A stretch of DNA of 64,000 nt from an uncultured Phascolarctobacterium sp. (lineage in GTDB: Bacteria > Bacillota > Negativicutes > Acidaminococcales > Acidaminococcaceae): positions 124,001-188,000 of the forward strand of contig CASFZG010000001.1 in NCBI GenBank assembly GCA_949299135.1, in the 5' to 3' direction. Below, one piece after another: positions 23,538 through 37,569 of this stretch (positions are counted from its first letter, which is position 1; the number at the start of each line of letters is the position of its first letter). The position numbers and the translations under genes were made by a program. Below the pieces are notes generated by a model. The model had not been told where the DNA came from. It was given only the letters and a program-made list of their open reading frames with translations, and ran no database searches.

Positions 23538-24455
23538 TTACTTGTCAGTGTTAAATAATGCGTCAACAAATTTTTCCGGCTCAAACGGGCGAAAATCCAT
23601 AATGCCTTCGCCAACGCCAATCCATTTAACAGGCAGCCCCAGTTCTTCGCGGATAGCGATAACAACGCCGCCTTTGGCAGTACCGTCAAGTTTGGTCAGC
23701 ACAACGCCCGTAACATTGGCGGTTTCGGTAAACACTTTGGCCTGCGCAATGGCGTTCTGCCCGGTGGTAGCATCCAATACCAAAAAGGTTTCATGCGGCG
23801 CGCCGGGTTCTTCGCGTTTGATTACACGGTGTATTTTTTCCAGTTCGTTCATTAAATTGGCTTTGTTGTGCAAACGCCCGGCGGTATCAATAAACAAAAT
23901 ATCCGCCTTGCGGGCGATGGCTGCTTTCATAGCGTCGTACACAACGGCTGCCGGGTCTGCGCCTTCTGCGTGCTTGATAACGTCGCAGCCTGCGCGCTGC
24001 CCCCAAATTTCCAGCTGTTCGGCAGCAGCGGCACGGAAGGTATCGGCAGCGGCAATCATAACCTTGTGGTTGAACAAATGGAAGTAGTTAGCCAGCTTGC
24101 CGATGGTTGTGGTTTTGCCCACGCCGTTAACGCCAACCACCAGAATAACAGTCGGCGAACCGCTGAGGTTGGTACGCTGCCCTTCTTCGGTCAGCATGTC
24201 GACCAGATATTTTTTCAAAAAGGGCACAACATCTTCGGTGCCGCTAATTTCTTTTTTACGCGCAGCCTGGCGCACGGCGGCAATCAGCTTTTCGGTGGTT
24301 TTAGCACCCACGTCCGCGCTTAACAAAATCATTTCCAGCTCGTCCAGAAAATCATCGTCAATCTCGGCGGACATGCCGACCAGTACCTCAATGCGCTCGG
24401 TAAAGTTTTTGCGGGTCTTTTGCAGGCCGTCCTTCAATCGTTCAAAAAATCCCAT
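23538..24455 (-). CDS. ftsY: SRP receptor GTPase FtsY
   Basis: 305-residue membrane-targeted GTPase that receives the SRP-ribosome complex. It lacks the long acidic A domain of enterobacterial FtsY, as is usual in Firmicutes. G-domain motifs: VVGVNGVGKTTTIGKLA, DTFRAAAAEQLE, DTAGRLHNKANLM, TKLDGTAKGG and the closing GVGEGIMDFRPFEP. ATG 24455 has AAGGAG within the smc stop region, 4 nt apart from smc, so the two are translated together. Confidence 0.98.
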   Translation of the reverse strand: MGFFERLKDGLQKTRKNFTERIEVLVGMSAEIDDDFLDELEMILLSADVGAKTTEKLIAAVRQAARKKEISGTEDVVPFLKKYLVDMLTEEGQRTNLSGSPTVILVVGVNGVGKTTTIGKLANYFHLFNHKVMIAAADTFRAAAAEQLEIWGQRAGCDVIKHAEGADPAAVVYDAMKAAIARKADILFIDTAGRLHNKANLMNELEKIHRVIKREEPGAPHETFLVLDATTGQNAIAQAKVFTETANVTGVVLTKLDGTAKGGVVIAIREELGLPVKWIGVGEGIMDFRPFEPEKFVDALFNTDK

Positions 24456-24459
24456 CTTG

Positions 24460-27400
24460 CTACTCCTTTTCCGTAAGTTTTACTGATAACAATTTGGAAA
24501 CACCGGATTCTTCCATGGTTACGCCGTGCAGCACGTGCGCGGCTTCCATGGTGCCTTTGCGGTGGGTAATTACAATAAACTGCGTATTTTCGGCATAGGC
24601 CGATAAGAATTTGGCAAAGCGGTCTACGTTGGCTTCGTCCAGCGCCGCGTCAATCTCGTCCAGAATGCAGAACGGCGCGGGGCTGTAACTCAACAGCGCA
24701 AACAGCAGGGCGATTACCGTCAACGCCCTTTCGCCGCCGCTTAACAAAAACAGGCTTTGCAGTTTTTTGCCGGGCGGTTGCACTTCAATATCAATGCCGC
24801 TGTTTAAAACGTCGGACGGGTCGGTAAGTTTTAAATAAGCCGTACCGCCGCCGAACAATTTAACGTAACACTCCGAAAAATACAGGTTTATTTTGGCAAA
24901 AGCCTCTTTAAAACGCCTGCTCATACCGCTGTTTATCTCGCTGATAACACTTTCGAGATTGTTTTTGGCTTCGGCAAGGTCGTCATACTGCTTCTGCAAA
25001 AATTCATAGCGTTCTTTAACAGCAGCGTACTGCTCAATCGCCGCCGTGTTAACAGGCCCAAGTTCATCAATTCGCCTTTGCAGGCTTAATTCCTGCCTGC
25101 GCAGGGTGTTATCGCTTGCGTCCAGCAAAGTTTCGGCATGCGCTTCTTCCAAAGTCAGGCCGTAATCGTTTTGCAGCTGGTCCAGAACATGCTCATATTC
25201 CGCATTCTGCTTAACGCTTTCCAGCGCCGCCTGGTTGCGTTTCTTTTCGGCGTCCTCCAGCGCTTTCTGCGCCGACGCCAGCGCCAGAGCCGCTGATTCC
25301 TGCTTACCGGCAATGGCAATGCGCTGCGCGGTAAATTCTTCCCTGCCGCCGCTGATGGCGCTCAGTTCCCCCATCAAATCTTCCGTGCGCTGCGCCAGTT
25401 CCGCTTTTTTCGCCGTGCTTTCGGCGATAGCGTTTTCAAGGTTCTGCTGCTCGTTTTCGTTAGCCAGCACTTCACGCTGCAAACGTTCCATTTCGCCGTC
25501 CAGCTGGTGCATGCGCTCTGCCATCATCGTAGTTTTGGCGGTTGTCGCTTCGCTTTCCACGCGCGCGTCCTGCAAACGGCGGCGGATGCTTTCCAGCTCG
25601 CTCGTTTCCGCCTGCATTTTCTTTTGCAGCGCGTCCAAATGGCTCTTGCTTTCCGTATCCTGCTTTTCAATTTCGGCAAGCTGCGGTTTTAAAGCCTGCA
25701 AATCCTCGCGCGCCGCCATATATTCCTGACCGATGGCGCTTCTGTCGTCCAAAAGCACTTCCAAATGCTGGGCAAGGCGCTGTTTTTCCGCTTCCGCACG
25801 GCTTAACGCCGATGTCAGTTCCGCTCGGCGCACGGCATATTTTTGCAGCTCTGCCTTCAAAGCGTTTTCCTTCTGCGCATAGCCCTTCAAAATATCTTCC
25901 GCGCTTTCGGCCTGTTCCTGATACCCCAGCAGTTCTTTGTGCAAAGCGCGTTCCTGCTGCTCCAGTTCTTCAATTTCTCTGGTGCGCGACAGAAAACCTG
26001 CTTCCTTCTGCTGCCTGCTGCCGCCTGTCAGCGAGCCGCCCGCGTTGACAACGTCGCCCTGCAAAGTAACCGCGCGCAGGCGGAAGCCGCTTTTACGCGC
26101 CGCTGCCAGTGCCGCGTCCATATTTTCGGCAATCAGCACGCGCCCCAGCAAAAATTTAAATACTTTTTCAACCTCCGGCTTACAGCTTACCAGTTCATCG
26201 GCAAAACCCACAACGCCGGGCAGCTTTTTCAACTGTTCGTCCTCCGCTTTGCGCGGATAGGTTTTTATGGTATCCAGCGGCAAAAAGGTTGCCCTGCCGG
26301 ATTTATGCTGTTTTAAGTAATTGATGGCTGCTTTGGCTGCTTCCGCGTCCTGCATGACGATGTTCTGCGCCGACGCGCCGAGTGCCGTTTCGACAGCCGT
26401 AACATATTCAGCGCCCACGCTGATGAGTTCGGCAGCGACGCCAAGCACCTTGCCGCTCCACGCTTCCTGCGCGCGGATAACAGCCTTAACGCCAAAACCG
26501 AAGCCTTCGTAGGCTTTCTGCATGTTCTTCAGCACATTCTGACGGCTTTCCAGTGCCGATATTCTGCGCTGGCAGTCATTATACTGCCGGCGCACGCCGT
26601 TCAGCACTTTGTTTTCTGCCGCAATTTTCTGCGCCAATTCGCTGCTGCTGCGCTGCGCCAGTTCCACGTTGTTTTCCAAATCCGCCTGTGCGCCCTGCAA
26701 TTCGCGGTATTCCGCATCGCGTCGCGCAAGTTCATTTTCGGTTTCTTCTATGTTCTTTTTTAATGCGTCGCGCCTGCGCATACGCTGTTCCTGTTCCTGC
26801 TCCAGCGTGCGGATTTTATTGCGCAGGTCAACCATTTTGCGCATGGTGTCAAAGGCAGCGTCCTTCAGGCCTTCCGCCTGCTGCTGCGCCTCCTGCACAA
26901 GCGTTTCTTTCTGCTGCTGTTCATTCGTTAATTTATTTACCAGAAGCTGCGCGGCTGTCTGCTTCTGCTCCAAAACGTCGTATTCATCCGTTAAGGCGGC
27001 AAGCTGTTTTTCCAGCCCTTCCACCTGCTGCTCCAGCTTTTCGTTCTGCTGAGTCAGGCGCTCGCCTGCCTTTTGGCTCTGCAAAATACGTTCTTCCAGC
27101 ACAGCGCTCTGCCCGCGCACTTTTTCCAGCGCCGTTTCTTTGGCTTTAATGTCGTCCTGCAATTTGTTGTAGCTTTCGCTTAAAGCGTCTGCTTCCTGCT
27201 GCAGCTGCGCACACAAAGCCTGCGCCTTGCCTGCGGCGGCGACGCTTTCTGCAACCTCGCGCTCCAGTGCGGCATCCTTTTCTGCCTGCTGCTCGCGTGC
27301 CTGCGTCAGTACATCAACCTTGCGCACAAACTGCGTTAAACGGCAGGTGCGCAGCTCGCCCGCCAGCACATTGTACTGCTCCGTTTTGGCAGCCGCTTCT

Positions 27401-28017
27401 TTTAACGGCTCAAGCTGCGATTCAACCTCGCATTTAATATCGTTAATACGCGTCAGGTTTGCCGCCGTGTCGTCCAAACGACGTGCCGCATCCTTTTTGC
27501 GCAGGCGGTATTTTACAATGCCGGCCGCTTCTTCAAACAAAGTACGGCGTTCCTCCGGCCTGCTGTTTAAAATCTCGTCAATTTTGTTTTGCCCGATGAT
27601 GGAAAGCGAACCCTTGCCCAGACCGGTATCGGCAAACAGGTCAATAATATCCTTCAGACGGCAGTTCTTTTTGTTAATGGCGTACTCACTGTCGCCATCA
27701 CGGAAAACGCGGCGCGTAATGCTGACCTCGTCAAAATCCAGCCCCAGGCGGTGGTCGCTGTTGTCAAAATTAAGCGTTACTTCCGCCACGCCCAGTGCCC
27801 TGCGTTTGCTGCTGCCGCTGAAAATAACGTCTTCCATTTTGCTGCCGCGCAGATATTTGGCGCTCTGTTCGCCCAGCACCCAGCGCACAGCGTCAGAAAT
27901 GTTGCTTTTTCCGCTGCCGTTAGGGCCGACAATCGCCGTTATGCCGCTGCCGAAATCAAGCTCTATTCTGTCGGCAAAGGATTTAAAGCCGTATGCCGAA
28001 AAAGATTTTAAATGCAC
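24460..28017 (-). CDS. smc: Chromosome segregation ATPase SMC
   Basis: 1,185-residue SMC protein that compacts and segregates DNA with ScpA/B. N-terminal Walker A IVGPNGSGKSNISDAVRW, then two long coiled-coil arms rich in Gln, Glu and Ala. The hinge is at about residues 500-680 (GKVLGVAAELISVGAEYV ... AVTLQGDVVNAGGSLTGG). The C-terminal head has LLSGGERALTVIALLFA (ABC signature) and the Walker B CILDEIDAALDEANV. The start is the GTG at 28017, after GGGTG; an ATG two bases upstream is out of frame. smc-ftsY is the common Firmicute arrangement. Confidence 0.98.
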   Translation of the reverse strand: MHLKSFSAYGFKSFADRIELDFGSGITAIVGPNGSGKSNISDAVRWVLGEQSAKYLRGSKMEDVIFSGSSKRRALGVAEVTLNFDNSDHRLGLDFDEVSITRRVFRDGDSEYAINKKNCRLKDIIDLFADTGLGKGSLSIIGQNKIDEILNSRPEERRTLFEEAAGIVKYRLRKKDAARRLDDTAANLTRINDIKCEVESQLEPLKEAAAKTEQYNVLAGELRTCRLTQFVRKVDVLTQAREQQAEKDAALEREVAESVAAAGKAQALCAQLQQEADALSESYNKLQDDIKAKETALEKVRGQSAVLEERILQSQKAGERLTQQNEKLEQQVEGLEKQLAALTDEYDVLEQKQTAAQLLVNKLTNEQQQKETLVQEAQQQAEGLKDAAFDTMRKMVDLRNKIRTLEQEQEQRMRRRDALKKNIEETENELARRDAEYRELQGAQADLENNVELAQRSSSELAQKIAAENKVLNGVRRQYNDCQRRISALESRQNVLKNMQKAYEGFGFGVKAVIRAQEAWSGKVLGVAAELISVGAEYVTAVETALGASAQNIVMQDAEAAKAAINYLKQHKSGRATFLPLDTIKTYPRKAEDEQLKKLPGVVGFADELVSCKPEVEKVFKFLLGRVLIAENMDAALAAARKSGFRLRAVTLQGDVVNAGGSLTGGSRQQKEAGFLSRTREIEELEQQERALHKELLGYQEQAESAEDILKGYAQKENALKAELQKYAVRRAELTSALSRAEAEKQRLAQHLEVLLDDRSAIGQEYMAAREDLQALKPQLAEIEKQDTESKSHLDALQKKMQAETSELESIRRRLQDARVESEATTAKTTMMAERMHQLDGEMERLQREVLANENEQQNLENAIAESTAKKAELAQRTEDLMGELSAISGGREEFTAQRIAIAGKQESAALALASAQKALEDAEKKRNQAALESVKQNAEYEHVLDQLQNDYGLTLEEAHAETLLDASDNTLRRQELSLQRRIDELGPVNTAAIEQYAAVKERYEFLQKQYDDLAEAKNNLESVISEINSGMSRRFKEAFAKINLYFSECYVKLFGGGTAYLKLTDPSDVLNSGIDIEVQPPGKKLQSLFLLSGGERALTVIALLFALLSYSPAPFCILDEIDAALDEANVDRFAKFLSAYAENTQFIVITHRKGTMEAAHVLHGVTMEESGVSKLLSVKLTEKE

Positions 28018-28088
28018 ATAATCACCCGTTCCAAAAATCTTAATACTTTATTTTATCATATTTTGCAAATATTGTCTTGCTAAAAACT

Positions 28089-28117
28089 TTGACACCGCGG
28101 CGCTTGTAAGCTACAAT
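28089..28117 (+). promoter_or_regulatory. Promoter of the DUF805 gene
   Basis: Consensus TTGACA (28089-28094), 17-bp spacer, TACAAT (28112-28117), 33 nt before the start codon, with TACGGAG as ribosome site. It is divergent from smc. Confidence 0.85.
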
Positions 28118-28149
28118 ATTTATAGAATTTTTTATACGGAGATGACATA

Positions 28150-28482
28150 ATGGACAGCGTTAAACTTATTCAGGATTTTTTAACCTTTAACGGCAGACTG
28201 GAAAAGCAGCCGTTTATCAAAAGATACATCGTCGTTTTCCTTCTGATGTATGGCTTTTTCTATCTCGGCGGCTTCCTCGGCATGCCGCTGTTATCGGCGG
28301 TATCTTCCGTGTTCATCATTCCGCAGATGTCGCTGGCGGTAAGGCGCTGCCACGATATCGGGCTTAACTGGGTCAAAACCTTTCTCGTGCTTGTCGGTTT
28401 GATGATTCCGCTTGTTTCGCTTATTTCCCTTGTATTTTTGTGCTGGGGCAAAAGCGACCCCTACCGCAACCAGTTCGGCTGA
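28150..28482 (+). CDS. DUF805 family small membrane protein
   Basis: 110 residues with four predicted hydrophobic segments. DUF805 landmarks are visible: FNGRLEKQPFIKRY at residues 14-27 (family pattern FxGRxxRxxFW), the central MSLAVRRCHDIGLNWVK (family RRLHDIGxSG) and the C-terminal GKSDPYRNQFG. The function of the family is unknown. Own promoter and terminator make it monocistronic. Confidence 0.9.
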   Translation: MDSVKLIQDFLTFNGRLEKQPFIKRYIVVFLLMYGFFYLGGFLGMPLLSAVSSVFIIPQMSLAVRRCHDIGLNWVKTFLVLVGLMIPLVSLISLVFLCWGKSDPYRNQFG

Positions 28483-28516
28483 TAAAAAGCTGACAACAAA
28501 ATATCCAAGAACACAC

Positions 28517-28550
28517 AAAAACCGGGCCTGCTTACGCAGTACCCGGTTTT
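28517..28550. terminator. Bidirectional terminator between the DUF805 gene and ggt
   Basis: AAAACCGGG pairs with CCCGGTTTT, with an inner CTGC / GCAG pair around TTAC. A/T runs flank both sides. It ends the DUF805 gene (plus) and the glycolytic operon after ggt (minus). Confidence 0.85.
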
Positions 28551-28568
28551 AATTTTTGTATTATAATT

Positions 28569-30182
28569 TTACCACACAGCAACCATGCCGTCGGCGCGGG
28601 GTTCGGTTGCGCCGGCAAGCACGCCGTCGTCACTGCGCCAAATCATCTGGCCGCGTCCAAAGTCGATGAAGTCGTCGGTTACAATCAGTTCGTGCCCGCG
28701 TGCACGCAGGCCGTCGATAATCTCCTGTCCCACGCTTGCTTCAATCATAACCTTCTTGCCTTCAACCCACTGCCAGCGCGGACAGTCCAGTGCTTCCTGC
28801 GGATTCATGCCAAAGTCAATAACGTTGTGCATAACCTGCAAATGACCCTGCGGCTGCATATAGCCGCCCATTACGCCAAACGGGCCGACAGCTTTGCCGT
28901 CCTTTGTCAAAAAGCCCGGAATGATTGTATGGTACGGTTTTTTCAGCGGCACAAGGTAATCGTCATGCTGCGGGTCCAGCGTAAAGCCTGATGCCCTGTC
29001 GTTAAAGGCAATACCATAACCCGGCACAACTATACCGCTGCCGAAGCCCTGAAAATTGCTCTGAATATACGAAACCATGTTGCCTTCGCTGTCAGCAGTA
29101 CACAGATAAACCGTGCCGCCGCAGAAGGGATTGCCCGGCTGCGGCAACAGTGCCTGTTCGCCAATCAGCGCACGGCGCTGCGCCGTATATTCATCACTCA
29201 AAAGCTCTTTAACCTGCGCCTTCATATAACGCGGGTCGGCAACGTATTTGCGCCCGTCGGCGTAAGCCAGCTTCATCGCTTCAATTTCGTGGTGCAGGTT
29301 TTCCACGCAGTCTTTGTTGCCGTGCGCAAAGCCCTTCAAAATATTCAGCGCCATTAAAGCCACAATGCCATGACCGTTAGGCGGCAGCTCCCACACGCGG
29401 TAGCCGTGGTAATCAATGCTGATTGGTTCTACCCACTCCGCACGGTAATCCGCCAAATCGCTTTTGCGGATATAACCGCCCGTCGCCTGCGAAAATTTGT
29501 CGATAGCGTCAGCCACTTCGCCGCGGTAGAATGTTTCGCCGTAACTTCCGGCAATCAACCGCAAGGTTTTGGCATGATGCGGCAGTTTGGCGACAGTACC
29601 AGCTGCCGGTGTTTTGCCGTCAACGGTAAAGGTATCAAACCACGCTTTAAAAGCTTCGTTATTTTTGTAAGGTTCAAAAACAGACAGCGCATTGTGCCAC
29701 AAGCGGCTGATAACCGGCGATACCGGATAGCCGTTTTCTGCATATTCAATGGCAGGCACAAACAAATCGGCAAAAGGCAGTTTGCCAAAGCGTTTATGCA
29801 GCTCTGCCCATGCAGATACAGCGCCCGGAACGTCAACGGATTCCCAGCCGCGCTCCGGCATTTCCGTTTTTCCTTTCAAAGCAGGGCAATCCGGCGTGAG
29901 CCGTGCCGGTGCATAACCGCTGCCATTCAAGCCGTACAGTTTGCCGTCAACCCACACCTGCGCAAAAGCATCGCTGCCCAGCCCGTTGCTGGTCGGCTCC
30001 ACAACCGTCAGCGCAATGGCTGTGGCAATGGCTGCGTCAATAGCGTTGCCGCCTTTTTTTATCATATCCAGCCCGGCCTGTGCCGCCAGCGGCTGGCTGC
30101 TGCAAACCATGCCCCTTGTGCCGTACATTACACTGCGGCGCGAAGGGTATTTGTATTTTAACGGGTCAAAACCAAAATCCAT
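28569..30182 (-). CDS. Gamma-glutamyltransferase / glutathione hydrolase, cytoplasmic type
   Basis: 537-residue N-terminal nucleophile hydrolase of the GGT family, which cleaves gamma-glutamyl bonds and self-processes into two chains. Landmarks: GGNAIDAAIATAIALTVVEP, GLNGSGYAP, PPNGHGIVAL, the proposed processing site GGTVYLCTADSEGN with the nucleophilic Thr near residue 355, NDRASGF, and GVMGGYMQPQGHLQ. There is no signal peptide, unlike periplasmic GGT, so it resembles the B. subtilis YwrD type. Substrate is uncertain. It begins 14 nt after eno with GGGGCG as ribosome site and so is the last gene of the glycolytic operon, an uncommon placement. Confidence 0.9.
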   Translation of the reverse strand: MDFGFDPLKYKYPSRRSVMYGTRGMVCSSQPLAAQAGLDMIKKGGNAIDAAIATAIALTVVEPTSNGLGSDAFAQVWVDGKLYGLNGSGYAPARLTPDCPALKGKTEMPERGWESVDVPGAVSAWAELHKRFGKLPFADLFVPAIEYAENGYPVSPVISRLWHNALSVFEPYKNNEAFKAWFDTFTVDGKTPAAGTVAKLPHHAKTLRLIAGSYGETFYRGEVADAIDKFSQATGGYIRKSDLADYRAEWVEPISIDYHGYRVWELPPNGHGIVALMALNILKGFAHGNKDCVENLHHEIEAMKLAYADGRKYVADPRYMKAQVKELLSDEYTAQRRALIGEQALLPQPGNPFCGGTVYLCTADSEGNMVSYIQSNFQGFGSGIVVPGYGIAFNDRASGFTLDPQHDDYLVPLKKPYHTIIPGFLTKDGKAVGPFGVMGGYMQPQGHLQVMHNVIDFGMNPQEALDCPRWQWVEGKKVMIEASVGQEIIDGLRARGHELIVTDDFIDFGRGQMIWRSDDGVLAGATEPRADGMVAVW

Positions 30183-30196
30183 TTTATGCGCCCCAA

Positions 30197-33021
<2,825 letters not shown>

Positions 33022-33028
33022 GGTTTCC

Positions 33029-34954
33029 TCACACACTGCGCACAATAGCGCTGAAGCTTTCCGGCTTCAGGCTGGCGCCGCCGACCAGTACACCGTCAAT
33101 TTCGCCCTGTACAAAATCGGCTGCATTCTTTTCGGTTACGCTGCCGCCGTACAAAATGCGTACCTTGCGGGCAACTTCTTCCGAAAAGATTTTTTCTATC
33201 TTGCCGCGGATTAAAGCGGCAACCTCCTGCGCATCTGCCGCCGTAGCCGCATTGCCGCTGCCGATTGCCCACAAAGGCTCGTAAGCAACAACCATGCTTT
33301 CGGCTTCTTCGGCAGTAATGCCCTTCAGAGCGCTTTGCAGCTGCATGCTGATTTTACGCGAGGTTTTACCTTCCGCACGTTCTTCTGCGTTTTCGCCCAC
33401 ACACAAAACAGGTTTCAAACCGTTTCTGTACGCAGCGCGCAGTTTTTTGGCAACGGCCACTTCGTTATCGCCGAACAAAGTACGGCGTTCGGAATGGCCG
33501 ACAATTACATATTCAGCACAGATATCGGCAATCATTTTGCCGCTGACAGCGCCGGTGTACGCGCCTTCATCTTCCCAGAAAAGGTCCTGTGCGCCATAGC
33601 CGACATGTTTGCCGTCGATAGCGTCCGCAACGGTTTCCAGTGCCGTAAACGGCGGGAAGATTACAACTTCGTTCAGCGTGCCGTTGGTTTCTTCAACAAT
33701 GGCTTCTGCCAGTTCCACAGCTTCTCCGACGGTTTTGTGCATTTTCCAGTTGCCTGCCACCATTTTGCGGCGCAGGTCGTCCAGTGCGGCAATACCCGGC
33801 AGCACTTTGCCTTCCAGATATTCAAGGCTTGCGCCGCCGCCGGTGCTGATATGGCTGATTTTGGAAGCAAGGCCGGTTTTTTCAATAGCGGCAACACTGT
33901 CGCCGCCGCCGACGATGCTGATAGCCTTGCTCTTGGCAACCGCTTCGGCAACCGCCTCGGTGCCATGCGCAAAAGCATCCATTTCAAACACGCCCATCGG
34001 TCCGTTCCACACAATCATCTTTGCGCCCTGCAAAGCGGCTTCATATTGCAGGCGGCTTTCAGGTCCGATGTCCAGCGCCATATAATCCTGTGTCAGGCTG
34101 TCCACGCGTTCAATTTTGGTATCGGCGTCAGCCGCAAAGGCGGATGCCATTACCAAATCAACCGGCAGCAGCATTTTTACATTATTTTTAGCTGCTTTTT
34201 CCAGCAGGCTGCGCGCCAAATCCAGCTTGTCTTCTTCCACAAGGGATTTACCCATTTTATAACCCTGCGCGGCAAGGAAGGTGTTAGCCATGCCGCCGCC
34301 GATGAGCAGCACGTCAACCTTGTCCAGCAGGTTTTCAATTACGCCGATTTTATCGGAAACCTTAGCGCCGCCGATAATCGCCGCATACGGGTGCAGCGGG
34401 TTGGTAACGGCGCGGCCGATAAATTTGATTTCTTTTTCCAGCAAAAAGCCTGCGGCCGCCGGCAAAAAGTGCGTTACGCCTTCAACGGAAGCATGGGCGC
34501 GGTGCGACACGCCAAAACCGTCGTTGACGTAGCAATCAGCTAAAGAAGCCAGTTTTTCCGCAAAGCCCAGGTCATTCTTTTCTTCTTCCTTATGGAAGCG
34601 CAGGTTTTCCAACATCAAAACTTCGCCCGGTTTTAACGCAGCTGCCATTTTTTCGGCTTCAGCGCCGATGCAGTCATGCGCAAAGGCTACCGGCATGTTA
34701 AGCAGCTTACTTAAATGTGCGGCAACCGGCTCCAGCGAATATTTTTTGTTTACCTCGCCTTTGGGGCGGCCAAGGTGCGCCATTAAAATAACGGCAGCGC
34801 CATGCTCCAGCAGGTAATGCAAAGTATCCAGCGATGCAGTCATGCGGGTATCGTCGGTAATATTGCCTTCGGTGTCCATCGGCACGTTGTAATCAACGCG
34901 CACGAGGACTTTTTTGCCGTTAAGCTCTAAATCGCATAAGGTTTTCTTTTCCAT
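33029..34954 (-). CDS. pgk-tpiA: Phosphoglycerate kinase-triosephosphate isomerase fusion
   Basis: A single 641-residue frame joins two glycolytic enzymes. Residues 1 to about 393 are a full [44 protein letters not shown] site [10 protein letters not shown]. From residue 398 a full TIM follows: [10 protein letters not shown] with the catalytic Lys, VGHSERR (His), AYEPLWAIG (Glu) and YGGSVT. The junction is about five residues, AALDDLRRK. No ribosome site precedes the TIM Met (codon at 33761-33763), so a separate TIM is not expected. A covalent PGK-TIM enzyme is known from Thermotoga maritima. The start has AAGGTGGAG. The gene lies between gap and gpmI. Confidence 0.96.
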   Translation of the reverse strand: MEKKTLCDLELNGKKVLVRVDYNVPMDTEGNITDDTRMTASLDTLHYLLEHGAAVILMAHLGRPKGEVNKKYSLEPVAAHLSKLLNMPVAFAHDCIGAEAEKMAAALKPGEVLMLENLRFHKEEEKNDLGFAEKLASLADCYVNDGFGVSHRAHASVEGVTHFLPAAAGFLLEKEIKFIGRAVTNPLHPYAAIIGGAKVSDKIGVIENLLDKVDVLLIGGGMANTFLAAQGYKMGKSLVEEDKLDLARSLLEKAAKNNVKMLLPVDLVMASAFAADADTKIERVDSLTQDYMALDIGPESRLQYEAALQGAKMIVWNGPMGVFEMDAFAHGTEAVAEAVAKSKAISIVGGGDSVAAIEKTGLASKISHISTGGGASLEYLEGKVLPGIAALDDLRRKMVAGNWKMHKTVGEAVELAEAIVEETNGTLNEVVIFPPFTALETVADAIDGKHVGYGAQDLFWEDEGAYTGAVSGKMIADICAEYVIVGHSERRTLFGDNEVAVAKKLRAAYRNGLKPVLCVGENAEERAEGKTSRKISMQLQSALKGITAEEAESMVVAYEPLWAIGSGNAATAADAQEVAALIRGKIEKIFSEEVARKVRILYGGSVTEKNAADFVQGEIDGVLVGGASLKPESFSAIVRSV

Positions 34955-34966
34955 TACTCCACCTTC

Positions 34967-37062
<2,096 letters not shown>

Positions 37063-37083
37063 AAGCCTTCACCTATCAGGTTT

Positions 37084-37162
37084 TGTCCCTCGTGGTCCTT
37101 TTTAAGTCCCACGATTTCTAAACAAAACAAATAAGAGTACCTTATTTGTAAATATTGTACCA
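37084..37162 (-). promoter_or_regulatory. cggR-gap operon promoter and candidate CggR operator
   Basis: Minus-strand extended -10 TGG-TACAAT (-10 at 37154-37159). Downstream, two GGGAC half-sites (37106-37110 and 37085-37089) lie 21 bp apart, with a third related GGACC (37094-37098) between. The B. subtilis CggR operator also has GGGAC repeats about two helical turns apart, between promoter and start codon. Binding would act as a roadblock and autoregulate. Confidence 0.65.
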
Positions 37163-37232
37163 CATTAGGCGCAAAAAAAGAAGTAGAAAGATATTAAGGC
37201 GCAGTAAAATTTTAGGCGCCGTTCTTTCAAAC

Positions 37233-37387
37233 AAAAAGCAGCCCGCTAACCGTAATGGTAAATGCACTGTCAAAACTGCGGCGGCTGAATTTAGGGCACT
37301 CTGTAAGAGAGTCCGGTTACTATTCCGGACGGAATCGGAGGAGCCGCAGCATTTTGATGCGTTTAGCAGGACGGTTACCGGGCTGTT
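37233..37387 (-). ncRNA. Possible rod-shaped structured RNA, unassigned
   Basis: No coding signal. The two ends pair: 37239-37253 with 37371-37385 gives 14 bp with one mismatch. Inside follow 37259-37266 with 37358-37365 (8 bp, one G-U), 37270-37275 with 37352-37357 (6 bp) and 37276-37282 with 37343-37349 (7 bp). The apex of about 60 nt can form GTCCGG / CCGGAC (37311-37330) or ACTCT / AGAGT (37298-37312). On the minus strand the closing stem is followed by CTTTTTGTTT, like an intrinsic terminator, so I favour that strand. Shape recalls 6S RNA, but no specific motif confirms this. No convincing promoter was found. Confidence 0.45.
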
Positions 37388-37487
37388 TATAAGTTAAATT
37401 CTTACACCGTTTTATAGAAAACTATGCAAAGCAACTTTATTGTAATTAAATTTTAACTATTAAACTTTGAAAGCACAAACGCAAAAA
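37388..37487. other. AT-rich spacer
   Basis: About 100 bp between the structured element and the queF terminator. I see no gene here; it could hold the promoter of the structured RNA, but the hexamers are poor. Confidence 0.4.
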
Positions 37488-37538
37488 GAGCGGTATTACC
37501 AAATGAAATAACATTCAAAAGTTTGGTTAATACCGCTC
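37488..37538 (-). terminator. Terminator of the queC-queT-queF operon
   Basis: Long stem GAGCGGTATT-ACCAAA with TTTGGT-AATACCGCTC, followed on the minus strand by CTTTTTGCG. It lies about 30 nt after the queF stop. Confidence 0.85.
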
Positions 37539-37569
37539 ATATAAAACTTTAGCAAAAAAACTATATATT

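Noticed and set aside
25235-27149. Several long plus-strand frames inside smc
   Set aside because: They are antisense shadows of the coiled-coil part of smc, where codon bias keeps opposite frames open. No start signals.
33700-33800. Sequencing error joining separate pgk and tpiA genes
   Set aside because: The frame is continuous, the junction keeps the ends of both domains intact without a gap, no separate ribosome site is present, and the fusion has a precedent in Thermotoga.
37239-37385. Cobalamin, TPP or lysine riboswitch
   Set aside because: I looked for the B12-box, the TPP core and the lysine-element motifs on both strands and found none. The element also does not lie in the leader of a suitable gene: on the minus strand it ends before the cggR promoter.
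37155-37397. 80-codon frame on the plus strand upstream of cggR
   Set aside because: It covers the rod-shaped RNA region, is very rich in Lys and Arg, has no ribosome site and resembles no family.
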